From contig NW_006917095.1 of NCBI RefSeq assembly GCF_000516985.1, positions 686,157-750,156 of the forward strand: a DNA stretch of 64,000 nt, given 5' to 3'. Positions 33,553 to 45,200 of the stretch are shown here, piece after piece (the first letter of the stretch is position 1; every line of letters begins with the position of its first letter). The notes beneath the pieces are model-generated. The model was not told the DNA's origin. It worked only from the letters and a program-made list of their open reading frames with translations, and did no database searches. Source of the stretch: Pestalotiopsis fici W106-1 (Eukaryota; Ascomycota; Sordariomycetes; Amphisphaeriales; Sporocadaceae). Made by a program: the position numbers and the translations under genes.

Positions 33553-35156
33553 ATGAAAAGAGTTGTCGTGTTGAACTTGTGACGAGATTTTGCCGACAAG
33601 AGCATTGGCGATGGGGAGTCACTAACCCGCTCCCGACTCTGGCTGGGTCTGATTCGCGCCAATGTTGTTGTTGTTGTTATTGGTGCCAGAAAGTGCTACA
33701 TGGATTGAGAAGACTCGAGAAAATATCTTTTGAACGAAAAGATAGACCAAGAATCTAGATTCCTGCGAGAAGACACTGCTTGGAGATCTACAGATATGGC
33801 GGTTCACATGAGCGAACTGCAACATCACGTGCGTTGATCTCACCTCATTTAGAGAGAAAGATCGTGGTATGTATATACAGGGAACCGGATAAGGCGTTTC
33901 GGAAGGAAGGTGTTTTTTTTCTTGCTGCATACTTTTAGCCAAGAAGTAAAATAAAAAAGCATTTTGTAATTCTGGCCAACTCTCTCTGTATTTGGCATGT
34001 CTGTCATGTCTCCCATGATGTGAGGGTTACTATGAGATAATGTCGATGGAATGTGTCTTGACTTGCTTCTTGCCCAAGTAAATACGGCGATTGTCATGGA
34101 CATGCCAAACGCCAGCAAGGCATATGAATCATCTTTGGTGCTATCTAAGAAAAGCGTCCAGGCCATGAGAAATATTGCCATACTCTCTGGACAGCCGTGT
34201 CTGTCTCTATAACTGACGCACGAGTATGTATTTACTGCAGTGTGAAGTATTTTTTTTTTTTCAGAATCACTAGTCTTCCACGGACAATTTATATAAAGTA
34301 TTTCTTATGAAATTATTTCTCATTATGCTCATCAGCAAACGATGTTGGGATGCGATGGTACTAGGGTATTTTCGCTTCGTCTCATCATTACTGGCAGTAC
34401 AACGCGCTTGAGCTGGTATACTGAAAGACTGTATCTCCAGAGGATACCAAAAAAAGAAACCAGACGCAATGCCCCAACGCCTTGCCTAAATCAAAAAAGT
34501 TCTCAACCCTGTCTGTTCCCAGGGGATTCTGTTCCGTAAAATGAATAGCCATCAGAGGGGAACAGCAAATGACATCAGCTTTCCCCCCTTTCGCATGCCA
34601 GTCTATAATGTTTATCATCCGGAGCAACTAAATCCTTTGCGGATTTCTCTCCTCTCGTCACCCCCTCCACTCTCAAATGCATAATGACGTTCTAGTCATT
34701 CGTCTTTCTTCTGAGCATCTACACAAGCATAGGGTCCCATGTTTGTGTAGCTTGTTCGTGTCCTTGTCCCTTCGCTGGGAAAATCAACCTTGGGTATCAT
34801 GTAAAATAAAAAAATGTTGGAAAAGTGCTGAGAAGCCAAGCAGAAAAAGCTCGACACTCTTCGTATAGTTCGGAGAGTTCTTGCGAGTCTTGCCTCCTGG
34901 TGCGAGCCATCTATAGCAGCCCGCTCTGCCGATTCTGTTCTGCTCTGGTTCTCTAAGATCTATAGGTCTTCGCTTGATCTTCGGTCGTTTATTTCGTGTT
35001 ACGTGGGTCGCCTCGGTTGCAAGTGGATGTCGCTCCACAGTTGCTGACTTCTGGGCAAGTGTCCACCTTCGGAATGGCTATTCCCCTTCTCGTGGATGGA
35101 ACGCTCCGAATAATTATGGAGATATGCATCTCTCCGAGCGTGCACAGGGGGTACAC
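33553..35156. other. Convergent intergenic region, elongase / FYVE gene
   Basis: About 1.6 kb between converging genes. The frames overlapping 34974-35608 on both strands are shadows of FYVE exon 2 or noise. A short GTT/TTG repeat lies near 33665. Confidence 0.5.
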
Positions 35157-36211
35157 TCAGAAAGTGCTCCAGTTCCAGTCTCGTGGAACGCTTGCAGCAA
35201 CCTCGCCCTTGTTTTGGTCCCGGCCGGGATTGCCGATGGCGGTAGGTGTGCCAGATGCCGTGATGGGACTCGCCGGAGCCGTGCCGGAGCTGTTGGAGGA
35301 GCTGTCATCGCTGGAGGCTGCGCTGTTTGTGCGACTCCGCCAGACCTCAAAGTCGGTGTGGCAGTGGGAACAGGCGCGACTGGGTGTGCCTCGAGGGTTG
35401 TAGTTGGCATCCTGATCAAGCGGCACATCGTAAGACGAATGACTGTCGCAGAAGATGTTGCCGCACTTGCGACAGTGGTGGCGTCGCGTCCAGTAGTTGA
35501 AGTGACGTCTACAAGAAGGCTCGTCGCAGATCGTAGCGTCGTTGTCGGCCTGTCAAAGGGAATAGGTGTTAGTGAATGTTGATCAAGGCCACGTGCCTCA
35601 TGAATCAAGGGGCAATGTCACATGTCACGTCGTACGCCGTAAGGCTGTAGTTGAGACATGACGAAAGATCGAGGCGACTGGAGCGTGGACAAAAGTATTT
35701 AAGTACTCACCTTCCAGTGCTGGCGCGTAGGCTCGGCAGTAGGCTGGGGAAACAGATCCAGATCCAACTCTCCATTCATGCACTTGCCACTGTCGCCAGT
35801 AGAGCGTCGAGTGAGACGGCCAAATGCGCCGAGGCCGGTGAGGCTGCTCCAACTGCTACTGGCCTTGAGGCTATCGTCATCATCGTCCGTCTTCTTGGCT
35901 GGTGCCTTCTTGGCTGGATAATCTGTCGGACGCAGGACGGCGGGAATGTAGAGCGGCCTCAGTTGGCGGGTGTGGTAGGACTTTGGAGAAGTAGGCGAGG
36001 CACTATTCGAAGTGCTGAGAGGAGAGATCTGACGGCTGTTGGGACCTGAGCTCAGTTGTTGCTGGAACTGAGCCTGCTGCGACTGCGCGGCGGCATGCGC
36101 CTGAGCGGCGATGTGCGACTGTTGGTGCTGAGACAGGTGCGGGTAGAAGTGGGCGCCATATGTTGGCTGTTGCTGATCAGGCAGCCGGGGCATTATGAAG
36201 TCGGTAGCCAT
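35157..36211 (-). CDS. FYVE zinc-finger protein (PI3P binding)
   Basis: Two exons, 36211-35711 and 35549-35157, give about 297 residues; the 161-nt intron has donor GTGAGT and acceptor GACAG and joins HWK to ADNDATICD. The N-terminal half is Gln/Ser/Pro-rich and disordered. The FYVE domain covers about residues 165-235: WKAD for WxxD, RRHHCRKCGNIFC for the R(R/K)HHCR core, RACSHC for the RVC end; eight zinc ligands are visible. It should bind phosphatidylinositol 3-phosphate on endosomes. The C-terminal tail is Ser/Gly-rich and ends DWNWSTF. No RING, kinase or other catalytic domain is present, so it is a small adaptor; Pib1-type function is not supported. The upstream leader carries a GGTT repeat. 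Confidence 0.9.
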
Positions 36212-39200
36212 TTCCTTTGAAAGTGAACCCTGCACTGCGGACGTGTCGATTTGGTTTGGTTTGTTCCCGACAAGAATATCAAGGGAACAAAAGAACTGCA
36301 GATAGGGAGAAGGAGGTGAGATCGAGGTGGGCGTTTGTTCGTCGTACCACACTGTCGGGATATGTGGTGGATGGGTGGCTGTTGAGACAGGGAAGTTCTG
36401 CGACCGCGCGGCGACAAACCTCCACTGGTTCGATGATTTGATTTAATGGGGGTTGGTTGGTTGGTTGGTTGGTTGGTTTCGACGATAGCCGTCACCAAGA
36501 ATGCTCGTACATATGATACGAACGGAGAAGGAGGATTATAAAGATGGGATGTGGTGAATGTGCACTGGTCACAAATCTGGATTGTGAAAATAATTAGAAA
36601 GCCTCGAGTAGGATTGTGAGGGGAGCATATGTGTATTGTAGTATTCGGGGGGGTGTGGATGGGGGATTGTAATGTATGTATGTTATCGGATTGGACTGAA
36701 CTTGGAACGGGGTACGGGCGGTACGTAGGCGAAGGAACGAACGAACGGGGGAGAGCCACTGGGATTGTCTGTGTGTCTTCTGGGTCGCTGCTGGCCGCCG
36801 CCGGGATGCCTGGCTACATTACCTAGTAGGTGGGTGGGTGCTATGTAGCTAGAGGGTACGTACTATGATGGACAGAGTAAGTGTACCCAGAGCCATTGAG
36901 GCGATGGCCCATTGGTTACATGGGTAATGTAATGTAATGGAGGCGGGCAAGGTAAGTAAATTGTAAGCTACGACCACTACTAGCACTAGTTTACTTTTCT
37001 TGTCGGCCGCGCTACCTACTGGGCAACCTGGGCTCGCAGACAAATACCTCCGTCACCTACCTTGCCTGCCTACGTACTGCTGCTCCCTCAAGTGCTTGAA
37101 TGGAAACTTGTTTTGAGCGTCAGAGCCCCGTCAGATCGATGGAGACATTACAGCGCAGACATGAGAGCAGAGACAAGTGTACACGTTGGGGAGCAGTGAA
37201 AGATACGGACTAGACGGAGAGCAATCAATACACAGTAGAGAAAGCAACGAGATGGGTGTGGGAGACCGTTTTCTGATCGCGGAAGAGGGTGGGTATGGGT
37301 ATTCTCGGAAATCTGCGCGTTACCATTGGGCTGAGAATGCTCATGGACCACAAAAAAAATGCGCGAGCCAATGCCGCTCCCAGTGTGTACGAATATGTAC
37401 ATTAGTTATTAAGTCTGACGGCGAATCCATGGCCGATGGCCAGCGTCGGGGGCTCCCCCCCTTGGCAGTGATCGGATTGAGACGGGTCGACTGACTTGAC
37501 GTTACGCCCCCTCTGGTCTGTCCCCTCTCAAGGCTCCAGCTCTGGCTTTGAAGATGTTCTATTGTTGTCTGGTGCTACGCATTCTGCTTTGGAGGAGCAC
37601 GCCAGAGGCCAGAAGAGTCAAGAGACGGTTGAGGTGGACTCTTGAGCCACTCTTTCTGCAATTCATCCACCCAGTTGAGGTCCCTCAGTTCCCACTGACC
37701 TACACTACCCTCATGTACCTACCTTATCCACTGTAGTATGGATCTCCTTCTCACTGTCCACTGGAATCGGCGCCGCATGTACTCTACCTATGTGGCCCCC
37801 CCGGCCCGCATGGATGCGAGTACTTACTTACTTGGGTTACGAGATAAGATGGGAACAGGGTTGACTCGTGTAAGTTTCCACACCGACAATAAGCTTTCGA
37901 CTGCTGGGACGAGTGAGAGGCTCGCGATAGGCAAAGAACCACCGGTGAGGGATGATGAGTAAGGGTATGTAAGGCCTGAGGAAGAGTAATGCACGGCCTT
38001 TCTCTTGCTCTTCTGCTTGTTTTTCTTGTTCCTGGCAGCTGGGGTTGGTTTTGTTACTGCCTCTCCGTTACTGGTGTCGTCTCCCCAAATGCAATGCCTG
38101 TTCACAGGTTCTCTTGGATTTTGGCCCGAGCACGGCGCAGCGAACCGATTGCCGTGCGAGATCATCTATCTCTGCAATACGACTTGACTATGATGTAAGG
38201 TTTCTGCCAATCGTCTAGCTCATAGCGTACAACCGGGACACTATATCTAGCAACAAACCATATATGATACTATAACCTGAGGCTATGGAAGTATGAAAGC
38301 AAACATGATGGTGATTCCGTACGAAAAGTCTAAACTACTGCCATTGGTGACTGCTATCAAGAACTCGGCCTCGCAGTTCAACATGAGGCGACGTCGGTTT
38401 GCCTCAAACATGCTATTTGCTATACTTGTGCTGCTTTCTTATTATTACCATTCTTTGTCTGGGCGCGCATCGCAACCTCCGGTGGCCAATGCCTAGCAGT
38501 GGTCTTGTTCGGGCGGATGCAGCGCGGAAATGCTCGCGTCGGCGTCGGCCTTTGCTGCTGCTTTTTGCGGCGGCGGCGTCGCAACGCAGGGCTTGGTTGA
38601 TGACAGAACAGGCAACGTACACCACAGTAGGCGTACACTAGTACCGCCCAGCTTGCCAGGGTCTATAGTGTAGGGAAATATGTTCGAGGTTGATCAAGCG
38701 GTCGACCATCCGTTGAGACTTGACCCTGTGCAATCTCGTGTCTACATTACTCCGTCCGTCGAACCTACACAGTACTGGCCTGGCAGGTTGGGCCGTCGAT
38801 CAAGGAGCCTTGCTCGCGTGCCTCCGCTCGGCAACTTGTGGATTTGCTCGGCTGCCGTCTTCTTAACTTCGGAGGCCCAGCTCTACTTACACTAGGATCG
38901 TCCTGCCAGCCTCTTATTAGCTGCAACTAAACTTTGTGATGGGGGAGAGTTTTTATTTATTTTAGCACGCTCTTGGGTAACACGGCAATATGTGCTACGG
39001 TTTTCCATCATCGGCGCTTCAATTCGTCTGCCACCTCCTGACAGGCCTGTCAGTTCTGTCAGAGAAAAAGCACTCTTGTGATTCCTTTACACACTAGAGA
39101 GCTGCTGCATGCAACGCCATGCGTGACGAGGGGTTGCATGTATGTATGGTAAGTACATGCGCGCCCATAACTATACTACCTACTTTTGGGAACAGTCTCC

Positions 39201-42200
39201 CATGTATGTACTCTGCGTCCTGTTTTACAATATTATTGATCCATCGACTAGAGTAATGGAGCGAAAGTGGACAGGAATGTATTGCTCTCCATCTAGCCCA
39301 TGGCCACCAGGAGAGACGTGCGACGTCGGGAGTGTTTCTGGCGGGCAAGACCACCCTGCCCACCCCCATATTAGAGAGTTGATGAGAATTGGATGTATTT
39401 TCGCACACGACGATATAGGCATTGTAGTGTTTTGGGCGTTGTCTAGATCCAGCCTTAGCCTACCTACCAATCCACCCATGGACTGAGGTCTATACTCATG
39501 CGCAAGTTTGGGTGTAAGCAGAGACATGCTTAATCTCGCAGGCAACAAGTACAGCTCGTTATAGAACTTTGCATTCGCGCCGTCGTTATGTTGCCTCGCC
39601 TCCCAAAAGAACGAACTCTGGGCGCTTCGGAATCGATTCGGAATTATTATTCACTGGTCAGCCACATAAACAGTAGTCCACACCAGGATAGTACATACAA
39701 AAGTTGCTTGCTTGTGGCAGCCCAGAGTGCCAGACGGGCGCTGGGTGCTTTTTTTTTTTTCTTTCTCTCTCGACCCTTGCAACGCCGGTGCTGTCGGTTG
39801 TCGGAGCAAATTCGAATAGAGACCCCCCTCGCAAACATGGGTCTGGGCCGCATGTAGGCTAGTGTAGTGGTAAGGGTGGTTTATTGCCGCTCGCGAGACT
39901 TGAAGCGCCTCATCGCGGCGGTTTCTCAACGTCAGCTCTCAAGGTTTCGACATGCGTAGCGAGCCAACCTAAACATCGCTTCCGGGGTGTGGTTTAGCAT
40001 GCTGTTGTTCACCGCGGATCGTCAATATACTTTTGATTGCTTCTGTCTCAGAGTTCTGCCTATCTTGCCCATCTCTGGTCCATCGATCGCGGAGGAGCAA
40101 GAGGGGTTCAATTGCTATGTAGAGACACATGAGGCCAGCGAACCTCGACCCGGCTGGGTACGGAGGCAAGTAACTAGGTTTCCTGGAGCGGGGGAAGAGC
40201 AGATCTCAAGTCGCGCATCTCCATGTGCCCTCCCGTCCATTCTTCGCCAACCAAATTCTCTCGACCGGGTGTTCTATGCAACCATATGTAGCATCACAGG
40301 CCGTCCAAGCCGTCTGCCGTGCAAGTGAGCGGGCCAGGCGGGCGAGGAAATGAGGGGTGGGCGCCTGAGCGGAACCTCCCAAAGACCCCAGCACGCCAGA
40401 AACAGCCTGCCAAACCTCCCCAAAGAAACCAGGTGCTACAATTTTTTTGCTACTCCACGCCATTTTCACGATACCCTCGAGTATACTACTAAACTGGAAA
40501 TGAAGTCGGCGCGCCGCATTCACGGCCGCACCTGCACAGGACTACTTTGAATGCTCCTCAGATCGTCGCGTGCTAGGTTCGGGCCTGGGCCCCTTGCCTT
40601 GCCTCGAGAGCGGGTTGGTGATGAATGGCGCAGCTCTGCACGCGACACTTTTGTCAGGCCGACCGTCCTAGGGCCGAAAACGAATGGATTCTGTTGGTAA
40701 CAGCAACCTCGAACAGTGCTCAAGAGCTCCACCTCTCGCAACCAGAGCCTCGGGCAAAGAGAAAGAAAAATGTCTCTTTCCTTTCATTCACTCGCTCCCT
40801 CACTCTCACGTAGGCTTGCCTTTTGTCAATGATTCAAGCGCCAATCTCCGGGCTCCAGTTCAAGACTCTCGAGACACGGTTTCTCACTCGGACAATTACG
40901 TCCGCCTTTCCCAGCCATGATATCCACGCACACGACAAGATCATCGCTGTCAACCTGTCAGGTTTGTCTGGTTGCCAAGTTTAATGCCTACCTAACCAAC
41001 CTGCCTACATATACATATATACATACATACGTGTTATGTGTCCAGAAAACAGAAATATGTGCACCAGTAGCAGTCTCCAAAAAATGGATTTGCCATGCCA
41101 GAATTAGTATACTATTGCATGCATCAATTGATTCTCTTACCCGCTGGCGCCGTATCCGCTTCTCAGCAAACGAGCCACTCACGATGGCTTCGTCGTCGGC
41201 CCTTTGCCGGTGCGGGAACCGCCACATGACAAGAGGCAAGAGGACATGACCAAAAGCAGCAAAAGCAGAAACACTGGCTGGTGCATTCCATGCGAGGGAG
41301 GGTAACGTTGTGGTCCCCTCACTGCGGCTCCTCGTCTCTCCTCTTTTCTCTTTCTGTTTTGCCCCCAGTCACAGAGATTTTCTTCAGATGCTTGCTTGCA
41401 TAGCATTCCCCAGGTCCCGTCCCCATTTCTAGGAGACATGGTAGCACTCAAAATGAGCTTTGCCCGCCTTGCAGGAGAGACCGCGACGAACGAGCAGTGG
41501 CCACCATAGCTGTGGGCCACACACCTCGGAGAAGCGTGGAGTAAAAAAACAAATGTCTGGAGTTCCCTCGTGCCGCTTTTGCTTTCCCTGATAAACCATT
41601 TTCCCGGATCTAGAGATGCATCTGAGATTTGCTGTGATCTCCCAGAACCCTCATAATGGGGTTATGGATTATAGCCGCTGTGCCGAAACCATAATATCAC
41701 ATTTGATCCGCTGAAGAATCATTGTACATACCTGGACTTCGCTTGACTACTTACCTAGTCGATTTAAGGTTCTGCTGGTCGCAAGAAATGACGAAGCGGT
41801 AATCAAAAACAGAGCCACAGCAATCGATAGCTAGCGGCGCCGTGCTTGATCATACAAAGTCTCTCTGCCGAGCATCCCATACTGGACGTAGATGGTAGTG
41901 TGGAAGCGTGCTCTGAGTTCGTATACTTTTTTCTCGCTCTTTTTTTGGTCTTTCTTTTTCCCCCTCCTGCTTGGTCGCCAAACAATTTCTGCATGTGATT
42001 TAGATCATGGATAGGCGAGGAAATGCTGCTACGTATTGGTGTTCTTCGCTGGGTACTGTCACGGGCGTCAATGCCAAACCTGTCATGCACACTTTTCGGG
42101 TCAAAGGTGGTGTGCTGTCAAAGAGCTGCCACATGCTGCCTACATACACATGCACAGCTCTCTCAAGCTCTCCCCTCTCGATCTCCCTCAGCCTTTCCTT

Positions 42201-45200
42201 CACGATAACAAACACGGACCCGGGACCTAAGATTAGTTCTTTGGTTCCCGTTGCTTCTTTTGTTCGCCTCTCTGGACCCTTTTTCTTGCTTGTATGCATA
42301 AGACAACGCATCAACAAGTGGATGCAATTTCCAAAGTAGCAAAAGTAGGGGTCCAAAGTACTACTCTACTCTGCTACAAACAGTAGGTTATTACGCAGCT
42401 CGTTTCTGCCGCCCCAACTTTTGTGAGACGGAAAAATACCAGCGTTTGGAGCGTACGCGCGCCAAGAACCCAACGGTCGGTGTCTTGTGTAACCTTTTTG
42501 CTTGTGGGCTTTTGCTACTACTGGACGTACCATAATAGCTCAAAGCCATGGAGCCGTGCGTGGTCTGTCTGCGACTCTGCGTTGCCGCGCCTTACCTCCG
42601 CCAAGCCAGCAGAAAGCTAGGCCTATCCTAGGTCCTGTGGCCTTAGCAGGGCTCATCCCAGAAGCATGGCATTTGGCCGTTCCCGCTCTTTTTCAGGGTC
42701 CAATTAGTGGATGTGCTTAGTGGCAGCGAACTGCGTCTTCTTATCGGCCGGCGCTGATTGGCGAGTCACGTCCTCGGTGCCCAAAATGGAAATCCCAGCC
42801 TGGGGTCCTCCCCTGTCCAGCAACAAGACAGACGTTATGTACACTGAGACATGCACCCGATGCCCGCCAGCCGCCGCCGCCGCCGCCGCTTCCACCGGGG
42901 GGCCCTCTAAGCTCCCCTCAGCAAAATGCCACCCAAAATCAAAGAGCGCGCAAGGTGGTAGGGAATAACCTGCCAATGAAGCATGATTCCGCGTTTCCTT
43001 CCAGGCCAGAGACGAGACCACCCAACCTAGCCAATCCTTCTCAAGGTCCGGCCGAGGAGAAAAGCCAATTCGGCCTTTCCGGCACATAGCGGCTACTTGG
43101 CTCTGGCGATCATATTCTTCTTTCTCGTCTTCGAGAAGGAAAAAAATGTCCAGGCAACGTCAGAACATGGGGCATCCACAACGCCATCGCCAAGAATATC
43201 TTAATGAGGTAAAAAAGGAAATGCCCGACTGGATGGTAGTATTTTGTTACCCAATGCACCGAGCGCCAGAAGATCCCATTCTCTACTTCCGAATGGTGAG
43301 GGCAGCTATTTACATTTAGTCGCTTGAGCGAATCATGCTGTGTTCTCTTTTCTACACCGAAGCTACAGAAGCCGTGGGGTGAAAAGTACGTCAGGCCAAT
43401 GGCGTTTTTCGCTGCATTGATTCTTCTCAAGGCATGGCATAGTAGTCCTCATCGACCATGTCATTGACGCTTAGGCTGTTTTCCGGCGGTGTGATGAAAG
43501 AGAATGTATTGAAAGACATCATAATCTACTATACCTACTGTATTGGGAGATGAGTAGATGGAAAATAACTCTGTGTCTCTTTCTGATCAACAAGCTTGCA
43601 GCTGGGCAGACATGGTGCTTGAATCATGTGAGGTCCAGTCAACCAAGATTGAGCAGGCATTACTGCCGATTTTTTGCATACTGGCTGGCCGTCGCCGCGG
43701 GGTATGAAAGTCGAAGTGGGCGGAAAGTTTCCAGACCATGCCCAAGTTTGTCGAAACCGCTTCCTCTCAAAGAGTTGTGGTTCCTATTGCTGAGGTAGGT
43801 ACCCTAGGTCGTAGCGCAGCAGATCAACTCTCACTTCGAGATTCAATGTTGCTCATCATGACGAGGGTCGATTAGAGGATATGGGATTTTGCGAGGGGCA
43901 GGCAAGCTACTGTGTACCGTTGGAAGCGACAGCTGCTAATGCTGGTCCAGCAGTACGATAGCTGCAGCTGATTGACAATTTAGCTCTGAGAGCTTTGGGT
44001 AATGCCACTCATGCGTCCCCGGAAGTCTGCCCGTCTCCCTAGGAATCATCATTGCCTCCTTATCGGGATCCAGCCCGGTCCCCCCCCTCCCTCCCTCTGA
44101 CGTAGAGGCTCCGTGCCAAATCGCGATTTGCAATGGAGCCCGCCCGATCTGGTCCGGCGCCAGGCGCTTGGGCACACATCGAGATGCTCGATCTCTCTCA
44201 TAAGCAAACAAGCAAAAACATACTATGTAGCTCCCTCCAGCCAAGCTGAAGTGACAGCTAGCAAAGGAGGGGCGGGATCCTCGTTGGCATAGTACGGAAC
44301 TATGGTTGGGTAGGATATCTTTTCCTGACTCGTCTGATAATGAGGCTATTTCCACACGATCCTCTTCATGCATCGAGGTTCCTCTCCGTGTGTCTCTGAC
44401 CATCTCCTGTCTGAGGCGTTCAGATGGAAGGGAGGGGAAGAGAGATAAGGAGCGGAACTTTCTAGTTGTGCTTCATTGCAATGCATTGCCACGCCAGCAA
44501 CCACGGGATGCATCATGATGAAAATATACATGGCACGGGCTCCAGTGCTTGTGTTGTTGTTCTTCTCCCGGCCCCCAATCTCGGCGAAGCTGTTGTGAAG
44601 CGAGATCCGGAACCACACCCCCTGGACTGAGTTCCGATATGGTTCGACGGTTGCGTGGAACAGGAAAGAAACTTTGGGATCGCAGCAGCAGCATTGGGAC
44701 AGCATCGTACGAGGACAAGAAGATCCAAACCGTCTGGTTGAACATGTCATGTTACCGATGGCAAAAACAGAAACATAAAAAATACAAGTGATTATATTTG
44801 ATTGAGTCTGAATCGTTTTTGATCCGCTACATTCATTCAAAGCTTTTCAAGCACTTCAAGGTAGGTCAGATAGGTAGGTTGTGAGCATGGCATTATCTAA
44901 ACCTTCGATTTCAAAGGTCATGATATGCCAGCGATCATGAATGTAACTAAGATGGTTCTCTCGGTCAAAGTCACGAAATTGTGTTCCTTCAATGATAATA
45001 TCCTATGCCGAAACAGCGATACATTTACTCCTACAGATGGTACTCCATGTGACGATATTTATGGCGAGCTCGGATACAAATGGATTTCTGAGACAGTTCA
45101 TGGGTCGTGTCTTCATGACCAGGCATCCTACCATTCATGATGTTTTCGCCCAAGCAAGTTTCCCACAAATCAACTTGCAAGCGATATTCATGTGTTTCAT
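36212..45200. other. About 9 kb gene-poor region
   Basis: No frame longer than about 165 codons and none with a family pattern; neither strand shows an exon series with splice consensus that I can assemble. The base composition looks ordinary, not AT-rich, so it does not look like a mutated repeat island. Short low-complexity elements (GGTT at 36451-36478, scattered TACCTACC-type runs near 37,000-37,100 and 41,000) are present. It probably includes a long promoter/leader for the FYVE gene, and may hold non-coding transcripts. I cannot say more. Confidence 0.55.
36451..36478 (+). repeat. GGTT tetranucleotide microsatellite
   Basis: Seven units, seen directly, upstream of the FYVE gene start (CCAA on its sense strand). 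Confidence 0.9.

Noticed and set aside
39855..39955. tRNA-like A-box (TAGTGTAGTGGTAAGG)
   Set aside because: No matching B-box GGTTCRANNC at the right spacing and no anticodon or acceptor stem could be folded by eye.
44346..44840. 164-residue open frame on the minus strand
   Set aside because: Composition and lack of any motif suggest chance; overlapping frames on both strands are equally long.
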